From Mesaphorura yosii (Eukaryota; Arthropoda; Collembola; Poduromorpha; Tullbergiidae): a stretch of 21,753 bases of DNA. Location: contig WIXG01000788.1 in the NCBI GenBank assembly GCA_009869945.1, forward strand, positions 1 through 21,753, in the 5' to 3' direction. Of this stretch, positions 1 through 11,450 are shown piece by piece (positions within the stretch are counted from its first letter, which is position 1; each line of letters begins with the position of its first letter). The position numbers were made by a program, and so were the translations under genes. The notes beneath the pieces are model-generated. The model did not search any database and had not been told where the DNA came from. It worked only from the letters and a program-made list of their open reading frames with translations.

Positions 1-3000
1 CTCTCCAACGACAGGTCGTTGGTCGTAATGAGGGCAGATTTGGGGTTGCCTTGGGACCCTCTACATCCCCCGAAAGTTTGGTTCGGGTTTGGCATCGGAC
101 GACCTGGTGACCCTCCTTGTTAGTGACGACTGTGAAACACATGGGGAGTTGCAACTACGACACATTTAATATTTATGAACTCGACTTGGATATGTTGTCT
201 CGTTGGAGCCAAGAGCCACGAAGCGTTGCCGCATGGGGTCGGAGCACGCTACCAAATTATTCATGCAACAAACAACTTGGTTCATCACTGCTCGCTGCTA
301 CAGATGTGGACAGAGAGCAGCGGTTGGAGCAGGAACATAACTGGGCTGGGAAAGGAAACAAAACTCTCACACGTCAGTAGCAAAAAGCAAGCCCATGCCA
401 AAGTAGAAAGTAGTCCAATTTATGGCGACTGATGACTGACCAAGCGTCTGGGGAGAAAAGTTCAACACAAAAGCCAAAGCTACACTTATTTATTCGACCT
501 CAGACTTCAGTTCTTCTCTAATTAAAGTCAAACAGTTGAAATTTCAGCAGGAGAGATTTAATTTGGACAGTGATGACTGATCCCGCCCGAGATGTAGCCA
601 GAAACTAGGAGGATAATCACGGTGAAGTCAGCAGGCGCTTATGTTAATCAACGACTGTTTTACCGAGTAATTTTTACCATTTGTATGCCAAGCTTTGCAA
701 TCCCAGCTTTGAAATGAAATTCGGCTTTTAGGCAGCTTTTATTACCAGAGTAAATGCAATGAGAAACAGGACCAACCCGCGGCAGACGCATTTCTACGTA
801 AACCGGACAGTGACATATGTGCCATACGCCTTGCCCGTGCTGTTTTGTTGCTGGAAAACACACGTGAGAAGTGGATAAACTTTCTACTTCGGTTTTGCGC
901 GAAGGAAATAAATTGGTCTTATGGTTGTTGAACCCCTGAGACTCATTCATCCTCGACCGGTGATAATAGAAAAGACGTTTCGAGAAATGGAACTCAGAAA
1001 TAATGAAAGTGGCCAACTTTCTTGCTGCCGTGCTGCGCTGCGGCCCACCGCCAGAGCAGCGGTGCAGTTCTCATTGTAATTTACTCGATCCACTTCCAGT
1101 GCCCGCCGTCCAATGATCGGGAAGCTGTCGGCCATCCGACAGGTCAATGAAATTGTCTGCGTGGAGGTAACTGAAAATGGCAGGTGTAATATAATTGCAA
1201 TCTTGTCGTGGTCGTTGTATTCTGTTCGAATCGTCGCAGAATCCACTCTTTCTTGCAGCAATTAACTAAACGGTTTCGCCAAGCCAAGCACAAGGTAGAA
1301 AATCGCCATACACCAGTCAAGCCAATGCCACCGTCAATTTGATATTTGATTGCTGATTGCAAATCAATACGCGTCGGGTGGGCGTTAAGTATTCAGAGTC
1401 CGTGATGCAATAAACCCGTAGGAAAAATGGAGCGAGTTTTAAGATGAAAGAGGGATTAGATCTTTACCTCACATAAACGCGACTCGAGATTGAATCAATA
1501 CGAAATTGTCCTTCGAATTGTTGCCATTGCCGTTGGTGCCTACTACCACACTCTAACAAAGAGCTTTCTTCGACATAAAAGCGAAGTAATGCAATGGGCT
1601 CGCAATTTGCAATAACCATGAATATGAAACGCCGTCTTACAAGTAACAAGCATAAAAGACGGTCATAAAGGAACTGATTCGTTCATGTTTAATATGAAAT
1701 TGGTCCTCGTTGCCTCTTTTATAGAGTCTAAATTTCACACTTCAGAAGATGAATAAAAATGCGTACTTGGTTCTGTACTTTGTCCTTGGCTGGGCGAAGT
1801 GACAGGCTGCCTTCTTTTACTACTCGGAAAACATATTTTTGCTTTTATTCCTTGTTTTAGTGAATGCACACCAAAACATCACATCAAAGCTGAAACGGGC
1901 ATTCCGCCACCGTCGTCGTCGCTGCTGAAGCATGAGCGCCTTTTATGACTCATTTCCATGCTAAAATGTTAAACATTAAATACCGAACTTATGTTCACTG
2001 CGGCCGAGGAATCGTCAAGCAAGAAGCGAGTCTCTTCATTTTCCAAGTCGGTGAAAGTGTGTCCACCGTTTACGCTGTTTCACACGTTATACGGAGAGAA
2101 AGCGAATCACGCTAAGTGTATCAAGTCGAAGCCAAGCCAGTCAACTGCACCTCACCACGCACACTTTCGAGCGGTAGATGATAGACAATAGGCATTATTA
2201 CATGGAAACGTGGCGAAAGTGATGCAAAATGTGGAGTAAATCTTCAGGGAGTAAAAATTGCTCAACGATCCATTAAAAAGGGATGACACTGCAGCCACAG
2301 GCACTGCTGAGGCGAGATCCAGATCCTGAGTACAAGCAATAATAGTAAAATGGAGCCAGATCGTGGTGTATTTTGCGGATGCAGTCGTCTGTAGAATGCT
2401 TTCGCTACAAAACACTCATCCGAGCTCTAAGCCCCAGCATCAGGTTGGTTCGACCTGAAAAGTCGTAGGCAAGAGTAAAGTGAATTTCAATCTTTATAAG
2501 TGTTTGGATAGCAAAATTGACCACATTTCCTTGCCTCGTCGGATCTATCCACCAAGACAGGGGAAGCACGGAAGTACACGCTTCGGAAAAAGAAGAGTTT
2601 ACCTCCTGACGAGGTGCTTTGGTCTTTCACTCCAGTTTGTGGCTTTCCCAGGCACTTTCAGCAGCACTTTGCTCTTCGGTCTCCAGACAGAACACTTTTA
2701 AAATATTTACAAACTCAGAGTCAATATTTCAACAGTCAGCTGGAATCGTCTGGGCGAAGAACAACCGCGTCTTTATTGTTGGTCTTAAGTGCAGTAGCTT
2801 GTGTGAGATATTTTAACACTAACACAGTTCATTCTAGAACTAGAAACTGAAACTGGTACGTTATTGAGCACATTTAACTATGGCCAAATTATTTTATCAA
2901 TACGTTATGTTGCTGGGAACATTTTTGCCAGCGTAGCGTAAATGCAATTCGTGTCTTGCTCCGAAGTTGTTTCATTATTACAGAATTTAAAAGTTTCAAA

Positions 3001-4697
3001 TGCCAAGCTTCCATAGCCCTTTATCTATGCAAAGGTCTAACAAAAGTAGGCACCAACTTTATTGACTACCACTAAATAAAATGCGACTCGCCATTCCGCA
3101 TTCTACTCGATTAGTCAGTCGTCCGTGGACTATGGACAAGTACGCGTGCTGGAGAATTTGTTCCATGAAAAAGACTTGAGTTGAGTTGGGATTCTACTAG
3201 GCTCCCCAGTCAACCTGGAATTCGATACAGACAAAATGCGAATTGCGAAGTATCATTGCTTTTGCTATTACTTCAATTGCGTACAGAAACACGACACCGC
3301 CAACGAGTACGCGACACGGCGGTAGGCGCCCGTGCAAATATTTATGCAAGCTCACAAGTAGACGTCCATGTTCTAAGCCCAAGTCCAAGTGCTTAGCTTG
3401 GAAAGTGTTCCAGAAATTTTTCGCAGCATTTTGCTTTTTCCAGAAAGTTAAGAGCAGTAGCGACAGGAGAAAAAACTGTCGAAAGTAATCCGACACTCAC
3501 TCTTCAGTTTAGAAGATAATTCGCACGGCGGCTCTTCGTGCTCCATTATTTCTCGCACTTACCTAAAATAAGCCAGTCTCCAGTTCCATCTCCTCTTCAG
3601 GCGTACAAGCAGCCGCTTTTGATGAGAAGAAGTGATAGCTGTTCTAAATAGCAGACTATGGACCGAACTTCCCATCAAAACTTCATCACGCAGCATGAAT
3701 ATGAACATCAAGGGTGTCTGCCTGAGTGTGAATGCGAATTGTTTTTGCGATTGATTAGATCGGACGATTTCCAGCGAAAAGTTCTTATTATGAAACCCTT
3801 CAAACTAAGCTAAAAGTCCTCGTACACAAATGAAGTAATTCCGTAAATAATCCAGCATCCGCAGAATTTACTCATAAATCCTCAAAATCTGCGTACAAAA
3901 TTGCAAAGTACAACGCTTTTAGAGTTTAATCCATTGCGCATCATTTCCTTTCCCTTCATGGTTGTATGCAAATAAATTACAAAAGAAGAAAAGAATTTGC
4001 GATAGACCAATCCGATTACGTTGAATTCATAAACACTGAGTTGCATACGGAAATATCTGAAGAAAGAAAGAAGAGAAAAGTTTGTATCGATACACAACTT
4101 CGCAGCAGCGCGGTTGAAGTGCCTGGTCGTTGAATTTGCTGTTCGCGGATGACGTGTGTTGTTATTTGTCCGTCCATAGATCACGGATACAATGATCCTT
4201 GGAGGACAATAAATTCAAAAGTAATACTTTCTCTCTTTGTAATGACAGCGGATAAGACCCGACTCGTGGTCTTGGATCAAAGGAGCACATCGCGCTGCAG
4301 GAAGGCGAGAACGAGAACCCAGGAAGGTCCATTTCTTTTTATGCTTGCCAAGAATGTGAATCGAAACACGGCCACGAACACGACGACCACGACGCCACGA
4401 GTTCTCTGATCCATTGGAATTCGCCAATTCGCCAAAGTTCGCCGAATAATATAATCACATATCAAGTGCAGTGAAGATTGTAGTAACTCGAGCCTTGAAA
4501 GAAAGTCGAGCTTAACAACATGATGAATTGGAAACAAGACACAAGTTGACAATCACTGTAAAGCCGCAACTCGCAACGAATTTCTTTGGAATTTTATTGA
4601 TTTTATTCCAATCAGGATAAACCATCTTGATTCGGATGGGACACTGAATCGCTCCGCCGAGTCTCGCCGAGATAAAAATTTTAATCGTAGCAGTACA
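1..4697. other. Non-coding sequence with no recognisable gene
   Basis: I see no convincing exon, RNA gene or complete mobile element in this stretch. The open frames are short, overlap each other on both strands and match no family I know. A short hairpin CCAACGAC-AG-GTCGTTGG lies at 5-22. Copies of the octamer GCCAAGCC lie at 1278 and 2131. The stretch is either intergenic, part of a very long eag 3' UTR, or intron of a neighbouring gene. Confidence 0.5.
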
Positions 4698-4705
4698 GTG
4701 AAAAT
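4698..4705 (+). repeat. Left target-site duplication of the MITE
   Basis: GTGAAAAT directly precedes the left terminal repeat and pairs with GTGAATAT on the right, with seven of eight bases identical. Confidence 0.75.
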
Positions 4706-4739
4706 CAGGGTGTGAAAAAATCCGATAATTATCGGATTG

Positions 4740-4771
4740 TTATCAATGATAATTATCAATCGATAATTATC
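4740..4771 (+). repeat. Direct repeat unit, copy 1, inside the MITE
   Basis: This 32 bp unit is repeated without mismatch at 4804-4835. It contains two GATAATTATC palindromes 14 bp apart (4748 and 4762). Subterminal repeats in short DNA transposons often serve as transposase-binding sites, but here that is only a possibility. Confidence 0.9.
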
Positions 4772-4803
4772 CGACTAGCCCTTAACATTAGGGGGTCGGA
4801 TAA

Positions 4804-4835
4804 TTATCAATGATAATTATCAATCGATAATTATC
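4804..4835 (+). repeat. Direct repeat unit, copy 2, inside the MITE
   Basis: Identical to 4740-4771, with GATAATTATC palindromes at 4812 and 4826; a further palindrome at 4799 overlaps its left edge. Confidence 0.9.
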
Positions 4836-4846
4836 AGCGCACCCTG

Positions 4847-4854
4847 GTGAATAT
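4847..4854 (+). repeat. Right target-site duplication of the MITE
   Basis: GTGAATAT directly follows the right terminal repeat CACCCTG and differs from the left copy at one base. Confidence 0.75.
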
Positions 4855-7800
4855 AATATTAAAGTAGCCTTAGCATATTGTATTTGTATTTGAGAAATCT
4901 TAGACAATCTATTATGAACGTACGTCGTTATTTGCAAGTATTTACAAGAAGTCACGTAAAATCTTATGTCAAGTGTTGTCTTCTTGTTCGTGCTGCCCTT
5001 AACTTAGTATGCAATAATTTATGACCGCTCCAAAATACACAATCGCACAATGTCACCACAAATCTTCTCTGCCTAGCATTTCCGTTTCTGCGTTCGAAAC
5101 ACATAAAATATAAGATCACAACTAGCACAATTTATATACACTAAGATTTGAATAGAAATCTCATAACACTTGAGTCTCGAGTACGCAGACGATTCAAGTA
5201 CAGAAAAATAAACACAACCCTCTTAATACGCGACGCATCAGAAGCAGCTTAGGAACTCAAACTCCGAGCTTTACTTTAGCTTTGAAACTAACACAATGTG
5301 AATTGTTGAATTCGATGTAATAATAAGCTTTAGCATTTAGCAGAATGTGCCCAGAAGTACTATTTCCAGTAGCTTGGCGTGGTTATTTAATCTCCTTCGC
5401 TTTATTCTTCATTCTGCCCCCGAAAACTCTAAAATTAGCTTTGTGCTTTAGTGTGCTTGTGAAATTTGAAACTGAAAACCGAAACTGAGACTTTTGTCTG
5501 CGTCCAGCACTCGATTCATTCAACAATAGTGATAATGTGCTTTGTATTGTGTTGTATTGTGTGAGATTCCTCCTGGAAGAATGATTATTCGTGAATGATA
5601 TGTAAATCGTAATGAGTCGCAGAAATAGAAATAGAAATGTGATTGTATTACACGCACGCACGGTCACAACACAAAACACAAAAACCGAATCGCTACGAAT
5701 ACGAATTGAGATTGAAACACAATTAAAGTATTGCTTTGCTCGTTAGCATGTAACTTTCTACAATGCAAAATATGTTTAATGTATTGCTCTAATACACATT
5801 TTGGTTGTTGGTTTCTAACCTTTGAGAACGACAACTACGACAGAAATCAAGAATCTATTTACACGAGCGACGAAGGTTTAGCGAATTTTAATATTCAATG
5901 TGAAGGTTTATTGGTGCGAATTGCGAATTATTTTTAGCTTAGCTACGCCACGAATACGAAGGTAAAAGTAGGTTGCCATAAAGTGTCTCTAATGGCAATG
6001 ACGTGAATATGCAAATGTGGGTTTAAAAAGGTTTGTGGGGAGAAAAGGGAATTTAAGGTACTTACTTGACGATTTGTGGTTTCTGTTCCCATTAAAAGCT
6101 ACCGTCGTAGAGTAACTTATCATATCTCTCGTACGAGATCGCAGTGGAGCCCCGAGAAAAGGTACGAATGAAAGAATTTCTAAAGAATGAATAATTCCTC
6201 ACGCCGCCGGCCAGAAACCCATTCCAGCTTCAATTTCAGGATCCGCGTCTCTCAATTGAATTAAAATCGCTTTCGCCACGATTGCGATTGTCAAAAAAAT
6301 TAATTTATCACATGCTTAATTAAATTCTTCGCACCGTTCTTGAAAAATATCTGGGATGAAATTAGCCTCGATTGTATTTAAGTTGGGAAGTGTTTGTAAG
6401 CTCTGAATTCAAAGAATAAAGTATTGAATGCTTGCACGAAGGAAACGCTGAGACGAATTAAACAAATTCTGACCTCCTTTGCCTTTGCCACTTGTTTGCC
6501 CTATTCCACAGACTTATGAGCCTCATTTCATTAAGCATCATTGAAACATAATACTTTTCGCAGGTACTTGAATCTCACCTAATTACGTCTCGCGCCTCAC
6601 AAGTGGGGCGAACTCTCTGGAAAGTCTGCGCCGGGAATGTTCATTTCCTCAACGCGTGTTAATGCGTGAACTTTACCCATGTAAATGTAAAATTCACACC
6701 ACACCACATCAAGAAAGTTGGTCGGTCGCTGTCAAGCATACAACTGACTCGGAGCTTTGGCTCTGGCCGTGCTGAAAGGAAATGAGATCGACCCACGAAC
6801 AACGGCCATCAAGAACTCCTTCTCTGTAATTAAAACTTAAATTGCACACTTAGGCCAAGTCTTATCTTTCTCACGAGCTGTGTTTAGGAATTTTTAATAA
6901 CCTGGAGAACATGAAATATAATGTGTTCTCGTCCATTCAGCAGCAGCGGACAACAGCGACCACGCCACGGCCGACGTACACAACACACCAGCAGCAGCGC
7001 ACAACTTGACTCAATTACAATAAAAGTTCATTAATTTCAACTTTGCATTCTTTGCTCATACTTTTGTCTTCCGCTTTCCTTTAAATTTTGACTAGAAATT
7101 AATGGAATGTGCGCCCATTTTGCGTTCGGCCCGAAAACAAGAAGCAAACCTCGCCAAGAAGTCAGCGCCCTGCTATGACTCAGAATAAAATTCACAAGCC
7201 GTTCGAAGGGTAAACAAAATAAGACAGCAGCTTTTATAATATGGAACGTGGATTTCGGTTCAATACGAAACGTGAGCTTGAGTATGAGCAGCTGGAAACC
7301 GCGAAACGATCCAGGCGCCAAGCCAAGCCAGGTAATGAAACATTATAAGTATTGGAACAAGTGGATCCCTTCTTTTCGTGCCACGTATTCACTTCACTTC
7401 ATATTCATCGTCACTGGAATTTGTAATGAAGCATGTCTTACGCCAGCCAGCCAAGCCAATTCTTCGACCGACAAAAGAAGAATGTGACTGCGATTATGTG
7501 CACTCGAGTCAATGCACGCTCGTGCTCACACGCTTGGAGAAAGTAAACGAAGAAGATGCGTTTGCCATACTTTTATGCTAAATCTCGGAGCAGCTATCGA
7601 TTCAATATTTTCCGGCGCCGTGCTACGCTTACGTTTACGCTCGAGGAAGAAGAATTTGAATATCGGCTCAGGCTCAAGAATTTTGTGCAAATCCCCGCGA
7701 TGCGAGCCGATGTTTATGTGCTCCCTGCGAGCGATGAAATTGAAATTGGAATTTTTATCCATGCTGGCGGTCGAACCCGAGCGTGAGCTTAGGCTCTGTG

Positions 7801-9010
7801 AAAATTCCTGAGAAATCTCTACGCGACAAGCCTACAAGGCAGGCAGGTCTTAAACAATGTGTACAAAGAGCTTGTAAAACTAAGGCAGGAATTCATTAAC
7901 TGCTGGTTAGTGCCATCGCTATGAATGAGGTAAATTCTCGATTGAATTATGACAGCATGATTTATAAACTTTTCCTGAAAGTGAACGTGGCCGAGCGTGG
8001 CTGACAAGCGCAAAATGCCGTTGTTATACTGCCTTGGCACTGCTACTTATTTCGTATTCCACGCATGGCTTGACTAACACGGGCTGACAGATTTCCAACG
8101 GCAAGACTTGATTAATTTTTGAAGCCTGAACCGGCCGAACCCAGCAGCAGCAGTGCAAATGAACGCTAACGTACAGCATAATTTATGATCTCGCAGATGG
8201 GTTCAAAGTGCTAATAACCGGAAGAGAAGTAGGACTTTGCTTTGTACAAACACAGGCGAAAGACCCGACTGAAAGGTGCTAAATACCGAAAGTGTGCTTC
8301 GTGCAGTTTAAAATTATGGGTCAGGATGAAGACTCAAAGTGCTGCAGGATGTGAAACTGCCATGCGGGCGGATGAGAAATTGTGAGTAAATGTGACTCGT
8401 AATGGATAATGGGGCACAATTGGCAGTAATGTGAAACACACATCCCATTTAGTTTCTAGTCAATTAAATTCTATGGATTTGTCTTAATGCCACACAGTAC
8501 GTCGTACATTGCGTCATGCTTCACGTTCGCTTGCAAGCCGTGTCATTACCGTTACAATTACGGCCTGGAGTTGATCGCCGTTGATATTGATAGCCAACTA
8601 AGCTGTTGCCTGCTCGCGGCCTACAAATCGGAAGATCAACCCGTGCAGGAATTCTGTATACGTGAGAAAATTGCGTAATTGTGGCAACCAACTTTAATTT
8701 TGCTATTTCACAGGCTGCGGCTACTATCCGAGCCAGCTTGTACCTCTGACCCCAACTTAAACCTTAAAACCTTCAAACCCTTAAAGCTTCTGGACGTAAA
8801 CCTCGAAATAATTCTCAATATGCTTAGAAATTCAATTTGTCAAGGGTAAGCATGATTCAGGGACGATTTAGATTTTAAATTAATAAGTTGTGTTTAGCCT
8901 ACGTTTAAATAGAAGCTAATTAGCCAAGCGAAACGGGTTATGATTAAAACACAGTGTCCCTTAGTAGCAAATACTTTTATAATGAAAACGGAATTAATGT
9001 GTACGTTATA
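4855..9010. other. eag 3' UTR and downstream non-coding sequence
   Basis: The eag 3' UTR must start at 9010 and run towards lower coordinates, but its end cannot be fixed. No minus-strand AATAAA appears within the first 3 kb. Candidates are ATTAAA at 8698-8693, with a GT-rich stretch immediately after it, and a weaker TATAAA about 35 bases after the stop. No protein-coding gene is recognisable. The stretch at 7512-7811 is stop-poor in three frames, and 8487-8678 holds a short plus-strand open frame; neither resembles a known protein. The octamer GCCAAGCC occurs at 7317, 7322 and 7450. Confidence 0.6.
6938..7005 (+). repeat. Short imperfect direct repeat, CAGCAGCAGCG-type
   Basis: CAGCAGCAGCGGACAAC at 6938-6954 recurs at 6989-7005 with one mismatch (CAGCAGCAGCGCACAAC). 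It is a local duplication in non-coding sequence with no visible function. Confidence 0.7.
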
Positions 9011-10513
9011 TCACAGAAACTCACGAGATCCTTTGCGAGAAGTGGTCGTAATAATAACGGATTTTGATCCAGGCAGAAGCGGTTCTTTCGAGCCAGCTGA
9101 TGAGTTTTTGCTACTTGACTGCTCCGCAATTTCATCCTCAAGCATTTGCTGCACTCCAGCGTGATCCGAACTCGGAGTCCGTATCGTCAGCGTGGTGGTC
9201 GTTGAGGTCGGAGTTTTCGATCGTCCCGCACGACTGGACGAAGACGAACTCATCTTCTCCTTCTTCCTCTCCTCCTTGGAAGGACTCTTCTTCGCATCTG
9301 CACTCGACACTCGAGACGAACCGGGCGATAAAGTGTCGGAAGGTTTGCGGTCACTGCTGTCTCGCCTCTTTTCACTGCGATCACGATCACGGTCTTTGTG
9401 GTGTTTGTGTTTGTGATGGTGTCTATGTTTCCGGTGACTACCGCCACTGCTCGCACCACCTTCACCCGCACCTTCACGATCGTCGCCTGAAGCACCTGGA
9501 GACGTGTCTCGCTCCGAATGCGAATGCATGGGTGAATGAGGAGAATGAGGAGACGTCGGGCTCAGTAACCTTGATCTGGACACCGGAGGCACTGGACCGA
9601 CACTCGGAGTCCCCGCTCCACCCTGCGGACCGTTCAGCTGCTGATTCAACTTTATCACAATATCACCCAACAGATCCTCCAACTTGTTCATCTTCTGATT
9701 CATGCGCTGGATCTCCAACTTCACATCTACCTTAAAGTCTTGCATGTTCGCAATGATTTGTTGGTACTCGGGCGACATGGTCGGCGGAAAACTCAAGTTC
9801 GTCGGGCTTGTACGCTGAATTTCTGGAATAAGCGGTTGAGGCCTTAAATCTGGAGATTTGGATGGACTTCCGGTAGAGGCTGTTTCGGTGAGCTCTTCGA
9901 TTGTGTCCTGTCTTCCACCAGTCACGGTTGCGGGAACTTTGGTCGGAAATATTTTATTGCCAGGTGCGAGGCTGCCGTTGCTACCTGCGCCGGTAGCTGC
10001 CTTAAGGCGACTCATGCGGGACACGGGAGCATGCGACGGTTCCCTGGATGGCTCGTCGACAGAGGACTCCATCGAACTTTGTGTCGTGGCTCCCCCACCA
10101 GCGACAGGCCCTCCTCCCATGAAAGCTCCCCATCTTCCTTTGGGTTTAGGTCGACCGTCGTCCTTCGTCTCCGAAGCAATTTTCGCAGCTGGGAAGACTT
10201 TGACAGTTTTCGAAGTGCCGTCTTCAATGGCGAGTGGTTGAAATGCATCATTGTCACTGTCACTTCGCTGACTCACATCACCACGCTCAACGTCTTTATT
10301 TTGGGTGAGCGATGAGGACTCCGTCTGCAGCGAAGAGCCTGTCGTGCCGCGTTCATTACTCTGCGTCGGAGTCGTCGGTGGTCCAGTCTTGCGAAATCTG
10401 GAGAAGAGTTTCCTCACCAAATGGTCTTGAGTTGCTTCCAATTGAGGCTCGTTCTTTCGCCTCTCGGCGAGTTCCTTTTCTCTCCGCACGTCGGCGACTT
10501 TACGGAAGATTAA
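9011..10513 (-). CDS. eag: eag potassium channel, terminal coding exon: C-terminal tail
   Basis: The exon has 500 codons plus a TGA stop (9013-9011). It starts LIFRKVADVRREKELAERRK directly after a TAG acceptor, so it joins NLRHR of the previous exon in phase 0. The region corresponds to about 480 residues in Drosophila Eag, so the length is normal. In order it holds: a basic amphipathic helix DHLVRKLFSRFRK (10426-10388), matching the C-terminal calmodulin-binding site of EAG channels; RQDTIEEL (9913-9890), a CaMKII-autoinhibitory-like motif; a coiled coil at 9778-9635 (VDVKLEIQRMNQKMNKLEDL at its heart), the tetramerising carboxyl assembly domain; SP-rich repeats; a His/Lys/Arg/Asp-rich tract (9439-9344); Ser/Thr-rich disorder; and the end KGSREFL. 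The sequence between these blocks is low complexity and weakly conserved, as expected. An open frame continues upstream only across the acceptor. The antisense open frames here are shadows. Confidence 0.96.
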   Translation of the reverse strand, partial: LIFRKVADVRREKELAERRKNEPQLEATQDHLVRKLFSRFRKTGPPTTPTQSNERGTTGSSLQTESSSLTQNKDVERGDVSQRSDSDNDAFQPLAIEDGTSKTVKVFPAAKIASETKDDGRPKPKGRWGAFMGGGPVAGGGATTQSSMESSVDEPSREPSHAPVSRMSRLKAATGAGSNGSLAPGNKIFPTKVPATVTGGRQDTIEELTETASTGSPSKSPDLRPQPLIPEIQRTSPTNLSFPPTMSPEYQQIIANMQDFKVDVKLEIQRMNQKMNKLEDLLGDIVIKLNQQLNGPQGGAGTPSVGPVPPVSRSRLLSPTSPHSPHSPMHSHSERDTSPGASGDDREGAGEGGASSGGSHRKHRHHHKHKHHKDRDRDRSEKRRDSSDRKPSDTLSPGSSRVSSADAKKSPSKEERKKEKMSSSSSSRAGRSKTPTSTTTTLTIRTPSSDHAGVQQMLEDEIAEQSSSKNSSAGSKEPLLPGSKSVIITTTSRKGSREFL

Positions 10514-11450
10514 CTACGCGTTCAAAGAGACAAATAGAAGTGAATGAAGTCAGTGAAAGATAAGAGGATAGGAAATGTTCGTGCTCGCAGTTTCGCAGCT
10601 GTACCAACATATTTATAAGTCTGTCGCACGGTGGGTGCGACAAAATGATGGCGAAAAGACGGCAGGCACAGTGCAGTGGACGTGAGGATTTCGACTTGGA
10701 CTGAAAGATATCAACACTCAATCTGAGCCGAGCCAAGTTCACAGAAGTGGATTAAGAAAGAACTCGCTTAAAAGAAGAAGCCTGCATCGTTTTATGGTGC
10801 CAACTTTCTCTTTTCATCGAAATCTTTTATTAACAAGAACTGAAACGTCTCTGAACCTGTCACCACTCCACTCATCGTTTATTAAGAAGGACATCATAAT
10901 GCATTAAAGTCGTAATGCCCGATGTACTTTTTATCTACCGTTCTTGGCGGAGGCCGACTGCGACTGCTGGGGCACAATGACATTAATTTGAGCCTCGTAA
11001 AACGCCCCGACATGACAGGGCTACTCGATAATAGAAGAAGACAAGGCGTTAATTAGCAATCCTGCTTTGTCTGTCAAACGCATTGCGACCGCATATTTTT
11101 GTAGTGAAACCAGAGGCCGACCCCAATGGGCCAAGATAACTGCATTGAAACCGAACACGAAATAAATTCCTATACTTATCAACCAATCTGTCTGCCGGCC
11201 AAGTCAAGCCATGCTGTAATTTGAAAAGTATTCCTTTTAGGATCGTTAAATTACGATTCATTTCAAAGAATCTCAATAAATTTAATCCGCTTTATTCGAA
11301 AACTGCAAGCATATATAATGCGAATGGGTTCCCGTTACCATTAACTCGCCAGCACAGCTGCGAACGAACGTCCGTTGCGAGTGCGGTGAGAATTGCGAGG
11401 CTGAGAATCGCGCTGCTGTGGAATATCTAATTAAAAAGTTTTAGCTTTAC
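10514..11450 (-). other. eag intron of 937 bp before the terminal coding exon
   Basis: The donor GTAAAG begins at 11450 and the acceptor TAG ends at 10514. Splicing gives NLRHR-LIFRKVADV in phase 0, as in Drosophila Eag. Nothing else recognisable lies inside: no exon-like open frame, no repeat and no RNA gene. The 3' end is of interest because a candidate RNA-editing codon lies only 14 bases into the following exon. Confidence 0.92.

Larger units (their letters stand above)
4706..4846. mobile_element. Short non-autonomous DNA transposon (MITE), hAT- or P-like
   Basis: The 141 bp element is bounded by CAGGGTG at 4706-4712 and its inverse complement CACCCTG at 4840-4846. It is flanked by GTGAAAAT (4698-4705) and GTGAATAT (4847-4854), an 8 bp target-site duplication with one mismatch. 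An 8 bp duplication and a CA...TG end fit the hAT or P superfamilies; there is no room for a transposase. The interior has a perfect 32 bp direct repeat (4740-4771 and 4804-4835) and six copies of the palindrome GATAATTATC. The near-perfect duplication suggests a fairly recent insertion. The superfamily is an inference from duplication length and end sequence. Confidence 0.8.

Noticed and set aside
117..432. Two overlapping plus-strand open frames near the left edge
   Set aside because: Neither resembles a known protein, one begins at TTG, and no splice or promoter context supports them.
1224..1232. GTTCGAATC, a match to the tRNA B box
   Set aside because: No A box at the right distance and no acceptor-stem pairing around it, so it is not a tRNA gene.
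9064..9735. 223-codon plus-strand open frame
   Set aside because: It is exactly antisense to the eag terminal exon, whose minus-strand protein is clearly recognisable. The low-complexity, Ser/Pro-rich coding sequence leaves few stops on the opposite strand.
9858..10241. 127-codon plus-strand open frame
   Set aside because: Also antisense to the eag terminal exon, with no recognisable domain.
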